Positions 36,165 to 44,448 of a stretch of 64,000 nt of DNA are shown here, one piece after another. The notes below the pieces were generated by a model. It did not search any database, was not told the DNA's origin, and saw only the letters and a list, made by a program, of their open reading frames with translations. Location: positions 6,696,001 to 6,760,000 of the forward strand of contig CP053175.1 in NCBI GenBank assembly GCA_014607495.2. The letters run 5' to 3'. This DNA is from Carposina sasakii (taxonomy: Eukaryota > Arthropoda > Insecta > Lepidoptera > Carposinidae). Position 1 is the stretch's first letter; every line of letters starts with the position of its first letter. The position numbers and the translations under genes are program-made.

Positions 36165-36722
36165 TGAAGAGGGTTCCGTACGATGTTTCCTATCATGTTT
36201 TTTTAAATCTGACAAAAAGTTGGTACGCACAATATTGAGTGATTTACCATGTTATTTTAATATCATGGACTTCTTATAGGTTTTCCTATAATCTATAAGG
36301 AGAAAACTAATTTCTGTATTTTTTTCAAAATTTTAGGTTCAGTAGTTTCGGAGATAAGGGGGGGGGGGGAATGGTCAATTTTCTTGAATAACTTGGAAAC
36401 TATTTATTTTAAAATTACAAAAAAAATACATTTAAGATGATCTTCTCAACAAGACCTTTCATTTGATATGCCACACGATGCAGTTTTCAGATTTTTTTTT
36501 TTTAATTTTCCCCTTTCCCCCCAAAAATGACCCCCCATATACAGATTTCATCTGCTCACGTCACACCTCTGTGTTTGGGTCACAGGAATTGATATGTGTA
36601 CCAAATTTCAACTTAATCGGTCTAATAGATTCGGAGATAATTGACTGTAAGCGACGGACGGACAGACACACGAGTGATCCTATAAGGGTTCCGTTTTTGT
36701 ATTCAGACGTACGGAACCCTAA
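36165..36722. mobile_element. Interspersed element with GGGTTCCGTACG / CGTACGGAACCC ends
   Basis: AGGGTTCCGTACGATG on the left and ACGTACGGAACCCTAAAA on the right are inverted. The interior has GGTTCAGTAGTTTCGGAGAT and ATTCGGAGATAATTGACTG, words common in dispersed insect repeats, and a run of 11 G at about 36360. No coding sequence. Confidence 0.55.
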
Positions 36723-36774
36723 AAATCCAAGAACTTTTGTTCTGCAGCTATTTTAAATATTGCGTTTATATATA

Positions 36775-37132
36775 CAGGATGATTTTTGGTCGTCAACGTT
36801 CCCGAAAACTACGGAATCTCCTCATCATCACGATCATTTTTCTCCATGGAAGTATACCTGGGAAGTGTCTGGTTTCCAAAATATTAAGGTCCAAAGTTGA
36901 GTAAATAGACTGCGTTTTTCTGCATAAATGCACATAGACGCGCGTAGCAAGATTTTTTCACGAGAAATAATCTATAAAAAAACTAACATAAACACTAGAC
37001 ACTATAAATTTCGCACGACCAAGGAATTTAAAATAATTTTTTTTTCCCAGCATTTTTTTTGGCATAAACTTACTTTATTTGATGTATAGAGTACGTACCC
37101 TTCGTTAAAGGTGGCCACAAAAAAACATCCTG
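36775..37132. mobile_element. MITE family A, copy 4
   Basis: CAGGATGATTTTTGGTCG to CACAAAAAAACATCCTG, same orientation and body as 10733 with a short internal deletion; flanked by TA. Confidence 0.75.
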
Positions 37133-37561
37133 TATGGTCACAAAGCAAAAGTTGCCGTAAATGATGCAGGTGGACATGTGATGTTGTAATTTTCAATTAA
37201 TTTTACATTTGAAAAATGGACTTGCCCACTTAACTTTGAAGGCTTAATTAGTAACCTCATTTGGAGACTTCAAATTGTAATTTTACAGACAGGTATGATT
37301 TTGATCATTTATTCTGATAAGCATAAAATGTAATTAAAATTCCACCATAGTTAACATCCCTATTACGTTAAATTGTTTTTTATTTTGCGCGGACGGATTG
37401 GTGAGGTCTCTACAGAGTGTAGAAAAAAATAACAAACAAAATAGAAAATAGACTGTAGTTGAAACAACTACAGTCTATGAATACTAGAGCGTAACAAAGT
37501 AAATTTTTACTAAGTTGAGCGCAGGAGAGTTAGACAAAATAATATTAGATCTCGATCAAAT

Positions 37562-38127
37562 GGGCGTTTTTCCACTAGACGACACGACCACGACATTATG
37601 TCATTTAATATGGGGTGCCGTGTCGTGGTCGTATAATGGAAAAACGAGCCACGGTCGTGTCGTTGTCCTATCGTTGTCGTAGTTGTGCCGTGGTCGTGTC
37701 GTTGTTGTAGTTGTGCCGAGGTCTTGTCGTTGTCGTATGGTAGTCGTAGTTGTGCCGTGGTCGTATCGGAGTCGTAGTTGTGCCGTGGTCGTGTCATTGT
37801 CGCATCGTTGTCATAGTTGTGCCGTCGTCGTGTCGTTGTCGTGGTCGTGTCGTTGTCGTGTCGTTGTTGTAGTTGTGCCGTGGTCGTGTCGTTGTCGCAT
37901 CGTTGTCATAGTTGTGCCGTCATCGTGTCGTTGTCGTGGTTGTGTCGTTGTCGTGGTCATGTCGTTGTCGTAGTTGTGCCGTGGTTGTGTCGTTGCCGTA
38001 GTTGTGCCGTGGTCGTGTCGTTGTCGTAGTTGTGCCGTGGTCGTGTCGTTGTTGTAGTTGTGCCGTGGTCGTGTCGTTGTCGTGGTCGTGTCGTGTCGTG
38101 GCCGTGTCGTGTAGTGGAAAAACGCCC
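37562..38127. mobile_element. MITE with GTCGTG minisatellite interior
   Basis: The termini GGGCGTTTTTCCACTA (37562-37577) and TAGTGGAAAAACGCCC (38112-38127) are exact inverted repeats, continued by ACGACACG-type sequence. Between them some 450 bp is built of units such as GTCGTGTCGTTGTCGTAGTT followed by GTGCCGTG, about 24-36 bp long with variants. An internal terminus-like GTATAATGGAAAAACGAGCC at 37632-37651 suggests a short ancestral element whose right arm was then amplified. Confidence 0.85.
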
Positions 38128-38129
38128 GC

Positions 38130-39029
38130 TCTAATAGGAAGCTTTCATTTTCGCGCTTTCGTCAAGTCACGTGATGAACTAACCGCTATTGGTGAGAGTG
38201 GCGACAATGAACGTCGATGCCAAACCATGCTACATTGTCTTAAGTAAACACCCATATCATTATTATACTTCAGCTTTTTTAAGGGGAAAATACGATAAAT
38301 ATAGCTTTTACACTTTTACTGAGCGTTTTGATCACCTACATATAAAACATAACATCTGATTATGGAATCTGAGGAATCTAGGGATATCCTCAAATATTAT
38401 AGATAGGCACGAGTAGTCGGTTTTTAGATTGTTATAGAGAATTTTGATCAGCTACACATAATATAAAGGAAACGAGGGTCTGATGATGGAGCCGCCGAAA
38501 AACAGATAGTGGAACTTTTTAGTAACATAATCCCCTATGGCAAGGGGAGGCCTACGTCCAGTAGTGGACTGCATAGGCTTATGAAGATGGAGATAATAAG
38601 ATAATAAATTAAGTCGTGTAATTATATGTTGCGTTAAGCCGTGTCCGAAGTAAGATGGTTATAGAGGAAGAGGTAGACATGAGAATAACGAGATGACGGA
38701 TAATAGGGATGAAGGAAAGAAGAGTTGATTATGGAACAGGGCAGGAAGAAGGAGTATAATTATATGAGTATGTTGCTTATATTGTCAGACGTAAAATTTC
38801 GAATCCTAGTAATTTCTCTCAGTGCACTTTCGTTATGTGGCCGATTTAATAATTTGCTGGCATCTAAATTTGACAATATTATGCCTTCTAAACTTCATAC
38901 ACGGCTTAACGCAATATATATTTGCCCTTTAGCAAAATTTTACTTTAGTAAGCTCAATTTTAGGGGAGGAAGTCGGTTTTTCGTTTTAAAAAAATATTGA
39001 AGTCGGTTTCTGTACAAGATATATGAGGA
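38130..39029. other. Intergenic, 3' of the zinc-finger gene
   Basis: Contains one dispersed GTCCAGTAGTGGACTGC repeat (38525-38585); otherwise unremarkable with no supported gene. Confidence 0.5.
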
Positions 39030-39263
39030 AAAATATTATAGGAGACCTTTATCAACGCAATAGTACTGTCTGTTTGTCTGTGCGTTTGTGCACGCTAATC
39101 TCAGAAACGGCTGAACCGACTTCGATGCAGTTTTCAGAAATATATTGCGACAGACTTAACATAAAGGCTACTTTTTATCCCGGGAAAATGCTTTTATCCC
39201 GGATAATTTAGACTATTTGTTTTTTCTGTAGTCCACGCGGACGGAGTCGCGGGCGTCCACTAG
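39030..39263 (+). mobile_element. Helitron (Lep1-like), short copy
   Basis: CTAATCTCAGAAACGGCTGA, TTTTTATCCCGGGAAAATGC, the 3' hairpin GTCCACGCGGACGGAGTCGC and CTAG at 39260-39263. It ends 25 bp beyond the stop codon of the zinc-finger gene, so it forms part of that gene's 3' flank or 3'UTR. Confidence 0.75.
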
Positions 39264-39287
39264 TATAAAAATAAAATTACTTACCTC

Positions 39288-42200
39288 TTATTTCTTCGGC
39301 TTGCATCTCGAAGTGTGCTCAGTTAGAAGCAGCCGCGAGCGAAACCTGTGACATAGGTCACAATCAATCATAACAGCAACAATGACACAATACGAACAGA
39401 GTAGAAACATAGAAATTAGTAGCAAAAGAACTTAAAAGCATTTAAAAAAATATTTAAGAACATAAATTACAGAAAAGCCGTGCACCCTATCCGGAGCCTG
39501 CGCATGTGTAGCCGCTAAGGGTGATATACATATATGTATTTATTTATTTATCTTCTAGCTTGGGTACCTCCCAAGGTATCAAATATGGGTATACTAGGTA
39601 CTTACGTTGTATCACATTTATCACACTTCATATCCCCTTTTCTATGCAAGAACTTGACATGAGTATTTAAGGTGGATTTCCTGACAAAGCTTTTGTCACA
39701 CTCCACGCATTTGTGGCTGCGTGTGTTAGAGTGGGAGCGAAGATGTGCTGACATACTACAAATAACAATCATAGAGTTAGAATGATTTAATTACTTTACA
39801 TACTCGTACTATAGAGGAATAAGTATTCCTCTATGCTCGTACATCATGAAGAAGGTGTATAAAAGAGGAGGTGGGACTATGAACTGAGTTGTGTGGCAAT
39901 CGTGAGGCCATGACGTCATGATAGGGGCGGAGCTTCAGCGCCAATGTAACGCAGTAGCTGTAACCACACGCTTGTGCTCCGAAATGTAACCGTATTATAA
40001 TTATTAAAATTACAAAGACACTAGCGCTTTTATCAGGGTACTTTATTACTAAAACGTAGTATAATATTGCCATCTAGTGATGAGTAATTGCACTAGTAAG
40101 ACAATATTGAACCATATTGATAGTCACTATAAGGTGGTTTCTATGTAAATGGGCAGGGCTACAGTGTTTAATGCTCTTCTCGTCCCATACTTCACCCCCG
40201 CTCCGCGGCACACAATTTTTGTATGAAAATATACCTACTTAGCCGCTACTCCTCTTTTATTTATTCTCCATGTCCTGTCCATGTCGTACATACATTATAC
40301 ATGCAATTTGGGCTGTTAGGGCCACAAATGGCGCGACGCGACCAGAGGCGAGGAGACGCTGCGTTTTCGAAATCGATTTTAGCGCCACTCATAGGTACCG
40401 TTAACTGTAGATTCTCCACTATACATAAACAGGTACAACGTAACGTACTAGGTATAATATAAAATTATAAAGAAATGGTAAAAAATTCCTCACCCGGGTG
40501 GGAAACGAACCCACGACCTCTGCATTCCGCGTGTCAGCGCTCTCACCACTGAGCCACCGGGTCAATTACTCGGATGACGAATTTTACCATCTCTTTTTGA
40601 AATTACATTATTGGAAACGTTATTTTTCATCCCGATAGCTATACATAAGCCAAATCTCGGCAAACAAAGCTGAATCCCTCAGCACAATGTTTTAGTGATG
40701 AAACGATCAACCATATCCTAACGGATTATATTATGGAGAAGTGTTTTTATCTTAGTCAAGATATTATATATTATAAAATTATTAATAAAGAAATGGAAAA
40801 AATTCCTCACCCGGGTGGGACTAGGTATAACGTAAGTGTGAAAGGTAAACATTGAACCTGTCATATATTTTCGTCTTTTTGACGATACGCGACGCATTTT
40901 CCGTTAGATATGTACGGATCCTTAGGCTGCTTGTAGACGTGAACGGACAACGGACCGTTCTTGACGAATTCACGATGATGTATGGCGCACTATGGGGGTT
41001 CTATGACCGTCCAACTTTGGTAGTCCGTTATACGTTCACGTTTACAAGCGCTCATAGTGCGGCTCATAGTGCGCCATACACCACCGTGAATCCATAAAAA
41101 ACCACAGTCCGTTGTCCGTTCACGTCTACAAGAGCTATTAGGACGTAAAAGCGCTGGATACTATCTTAGTTGTAAGACTGCATACCTAGTCCTCCTGCTA
41201 AGCATCACATGACAAACAGCGCACGCGACCTTGTCCCGCGCATGCGTCGCCTGATGCCTGGTCAACAGATACATGGCTGTGAACCTGCGACCGCACCTCT
41301 CACAAACATATGTGGCCACGGAGCAATGCACTTTACGCATGTGACACTTCAGTAAGGGTATTGACGAGAAGGACTTGTTGCAGTCAGTCCGTTGTATTAT
41401 GTAATCTCATAAGATGTTTAAGGCAGGGTTCGTAATTATCAAGATAAATATTTTTTTGGATAATTATCTTGATAATTATCCGAAAATTATCTGATAATTA
41501 TCCTATAATTATCCTTGCTGATTTGTCAATTAACTTCTTGAAATTTTCTTTATTTAAATTATAATCTATTTATTTCAAAAAGGGTCTCAGTTTTTCGGCA
41601 TTATTAAATTAACAGCTAAGAATCATACAATTTAAATGAGAAAACTACAATTTAATTCAGAGTTTGTTTTTATGGCGTCAAAAAAGTAAGAAAGTACGTA
41701 AAAAAAAAGAGAAATTTCTGAAATTTACACTTCTCTTGTAAGTCAATGGTTTTTATTATGTCTAGCGCGTTTGGATACGTAAATAAACTTATATTATTTT
41801 AGTGTTTGATTTTTATAATTATCAAAGATAATTATCAGGGTATATTTATCAAAATTATTATCATGATAAATATCATGATAATTATCAATGATAATTATCA
41901 CTTCGAACCCTGGTTTAAGGTGAGCTATTTAAAGTAAAAAAAACGCAATTACATAAAAAAATTTGAGTCAGTGTCACTCTTATGACTGATGAATGACTAA
42001 GTAAGATGAATCTAATGACCAAAGAATATACTTACTCTCTAACGAGAGCTAATGACACAACTCAAGCTCAAATGCGACAAGCCGTTTTAGGTTATAGCTA
42101 GAGCCTGCCAAAGAAATATTATAATAATAATTATGGCCCGATGCACGCCTCTCAAAGGATCGGGACTCTGGAGTCCCGTGAATTTCGAAAGAGATACAAT

Positions 42201-43748
42201 AATAATAATAACTTATTTCAGAATAATAATTCCATAATCACATTTAATACATATACAAATTAATAATAATAATAATGAATAATAATCAAAATCACAATAA
42301 AAATTTAAAAATTAAAATTAAACATTTAGGGAGCACCTCACCATTTGTTTGTTAGTCAGTACATGAACCATACAGCAGTGATTGATGTACTGACAGTCAA
42401 ACCTGTCCGATAATGCCTTTAGTATGCTGTTGGAGCTGGCCCGGACCCTGCATGTATATACATACACTCAAATAATGTCATCAAAAGAAATTTGGACCCA
42501 GTGTCACTGTTACAACTAACCCAAAATCGAATGATATACATATGTTTAGGCTCTAGAGTAGTCTAGAGTATGGTATGGTATGGTAGAACTGGCTTGTTTC
42601 CGCAACTCGACGACTGTGTGCCTATTTTGCGTAAGGGTGGTGTGCTCTGTACTCGAGCCAGCCAGTCTCCTCCAGAAATCCTAGCAGCCTTTTCAGGTTG
42701 TCCAGAGTCTCGCTAAGCAAGCCTGGAGAGCCGAGATAATTTGCCCTAGTCTAGAGTATGCAAAGACTAAACATACTCTTTGCATACTTAGTCTAGAGTA
42801 TGCAAAGAAATATGTATAACACAAATACTTAATTATTGACCTACCTGTGGATGTACTGGATTTGAATCATCTCCAATTGTGAAAAAATACTTATTCCTTT
42901 TACCTCTTCTCATTTGAATAGTTACATTATCTATTGTCTTAAACTTTTCAATACTTTCACCTGAAAAAAAAACATCAAATTAGTTTTTTACTAGTTAATT
43001 CACATGAGTGAAATATCAAATTAAGAGCCAAGTTTCCAATTATATTAAGTTTTTTCAGTCACTGGGCCTGTGTTACTGAATTTATTTCATTAACATAAAT
43101 TTTCTAAAATTGCCACTTAGCCATACCTGGGGTCGGCTTAAGCAGGAAGCGGACCATGAAACAAACACCAAATCTTGAGTTAAGAAAGAAACCATTATGT
43201 GCCAACCCCATAATGCATAATATAATGTTACAAGAGCAGAGAGATGATGATCATGGTCAGATGATGTCGGAAAAACTGTGGATGAGGTTGGCTCAGGGCA
43301 GAGGACTGTGGCATAGTGAAGAGGAAGCCTTTACTATTACTTAGCAGTGGGTGTGGGAGGCTGTAAAGATAGATACCTTCCTGTGTAGGATTTCCGATTA
43401 CTATGGGTTCCGCAAACACTGTTTTATTTATTTTAATAAGTTTAGTATCTAGCAGTTCGTTGCAGACATTTAAAAATGGCTAAAAAGAAAGCATTGTTAC
43501 TCTTTATATTACCGTAATAATTAGCTACGTAACTTTAATTCAAATTAGTAAAGCGGTAATTTATAGGTTTCTCCTACTGAATAAAGTACATATCTATATA
43601 GTAACAGATAAAACAAGGACAAGTTAATCATACGAAAATATTCTATTATAGTGGTACCCACATCCACTTCTGTTTTTGTATCAGTTTGGTTGCTACAATA
43701 GATGTTTTCGTCAGATACATTGACAAAATTATCAGTATATTCACTCAT
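39288..43748 (-). CDS. C2H2 zinc-finger protein (middle of the gene unresolved, possibly damaged)
   Basis: Firm exons: 43377-43479 (PFLNV...NPTQE), 42845-42960 (SIEKFKTIDNVTIQMRRGK...PVHPQ), about 41415-41186, 39606-39755 and 39288-39345. The last three join in phase and give fingers YVCERCGRRFTAMYLLTRHQ (ends at H24), CAVC...MSAHLRSH (spanning a splice), CVECDKSF...HVKFLH, and CDKC...TEHTSRC, then a stop. The first finger (CNKSFSSIPLLKCHMRKVH) lacks its first cysteine (Arg instead). A stop lies upstream, and a hAT MITE (41424-41912) sits exactly there. The likely N-terminus is MSEYTDNFVNVSDEN at 43748, but its donor does not fit the next exon's phase. Family knowledge: DNA-binding regulator. 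It may be functional with an unseen exon, or a decaying gene. Confidence 0.7.
39811..39835. mobile_element. 25-bp palindrome: joined ends of a deleted foldback element
   Basis: ATAGAGGAATAAG is joined to TATTCCTCTATG. These are the two termini of the 268-bp foldback at 52996-53263 with the interior missing. It is immediately followed by the hAT-like insertion at 39845. Confidence 0.6.
39845..40283. mobile_element. hAT-like MITE family C, copy 2
   Basis: CATGAAGAAGGTGTATAAAA at the left, and CTCCTCTTTTATTTATTCTC then CATG at the right. The right terminus is extended by a small tandem repeat (CCATGTCCTGTCCATG). TCGTACAT flanks both sides (39837-39844, 40284-40291), an exact 8-bp target duplication. 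In the intron between the last two finger exons upstream of 39755. Confidence 0.85.
40458..40820 (-). mobile_element. tRNA-like composite SINE with 10-bp TSD
   Basis: CTAGGTATAA occurs at 40448-40457 and 40821-40830 and marks the target duplication. The copy contains a complete tRNA-like core (40490-40565, minus strand) and, at its other end, the start of a second core (TCCCACCCGGGTGAGG), so the inserted molecule was longer than one unit. Confidence 0.8.
40925..41138. mobile_element. MITE with TTGTAGACGTGAACGGACAA ends
   Basis: TTGTAGACGTGAACGGACAA, then CGGAC at the left, and the inverse (GTCCG, TTGTCCGTTCACGTCTACAA) at the right. The interior is also self-complementary (TGTATGGCGCACTATG against CATAGTGCGCCATACA). 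It lies 48 bp from the exon ending at 41186. Confidence 0.75.
41424..41912. mobile_element. hAT-type MITE inside the zinc-finger gene
   Basis: CAGGGTTCG and CGAACCCTG termini; the interior arms are made of repeated (GATAATTATC) words. Exact 8-bp target duplication GTTTAAGG at 41416-41423 and 41913-41920. The CAGGG terminus with an 8-bp TSD fits the hAT superfamily. Removing it restores CACCTTAAACATCTTATGAG, which can be read as the end of a zinc finger (HLKHLMRLH). Confidence 0.9.
42118..42760 (-). mobile_element. Degenerate retroelement fragments
   Basis: 42140-42470 reads on the minus strand as a tail-like segment (CGGGACTCCAGAGTCCCGAT, TGCATCGGGCC, then AAT repeats), and 42590-42760 encodes a short LLSETLDNLKRLLGFLEETG on the minus strand. 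The two look like pieces of non-LTR elements, but I cannot assign a clade. They sit in a zinc-finger-gene intron. Confidence 0.35.
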
Positions 43749-44448
43749 TATCACAAGCAATTCAATTTTAAAATTCATTCAAGCTTTTCAAAAGAAAACA
43801 AACAAAACACTTTTTTTATTTCCTCGATCGAGAAAAAAACAGAGAATTAAACTAAGTATACAGCCGCCATTGTAGTTTAAGTAGTTTGTGCATTGATGTG
43901 TCAAGATGGGTACATAATAATTATTATATTTTCTCTCTATTTGAATAAACTGGAATACAACAAAATTGTCTCATGAACTTTAATTTTCATGTCATTTTGC
44001 GATTTTACCCTAGACCACAATAGACAAACTGGGTGGAATAGAAGGCATAGATCTCATTGGCTGCACGGTTCAAAAAAGTTGCTGTCAATGGCGTTTTGTT
44101 CATGTGAATATTTATCACAAATTTATTTTTTTATTTCAAGATATAAGAACGCTAGAATATTGTTATAATTATATATTTTTCATATATTGATGGTATAGGA
44201 CATTAAAAATATGAGTGATACATACATACCTAATAGAATATGAAAAATATTTATCGCGCGAATTTGCGTTTTGTTTTGATTGACATTTATAATCCACCAT
44301 TATCCGCAGTTATTCTTTTGCACATGTTTTTAAATTAATTGTGCTTTTCAGTCTGCTATCATTACGTATTCTTACTCTAGATATTAATCGCACAAGATTT
44401 TTTTGTAAAACTTAGTGCTCAGTGTACGGATTGATTTTCTTTGTCAAC
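43749..44448. promoter_or_regulatory. Divergent promoter region, zinc-finger gene / pICln
   Basis: 700 bp between two head-to-head start codons. A YY1/Pho-like GCCGCCATTGT lies at 43863-43873, about 115 bp upstream of the zinc-finger start. No TATA box is obvious on the pICln side. The assignment rests on gene arrangement. Confidence 0.45.

Noticed and set aside
37683..38029. Valine/serine/cysteine-rich repeated frames, and the possibility of a CRISPR array
   Set aside because: Minisatellite units translate into low-complexity peptides in several frames. Units are contiguous without unique spacers, and the host is an animal.
43156..43344. 62-codon plus-strand frame in a zinc-finger-gene intron
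   Set aside because: Resembles a retroelement-derived scrap at best; no family motif and wrong strand for the gene.
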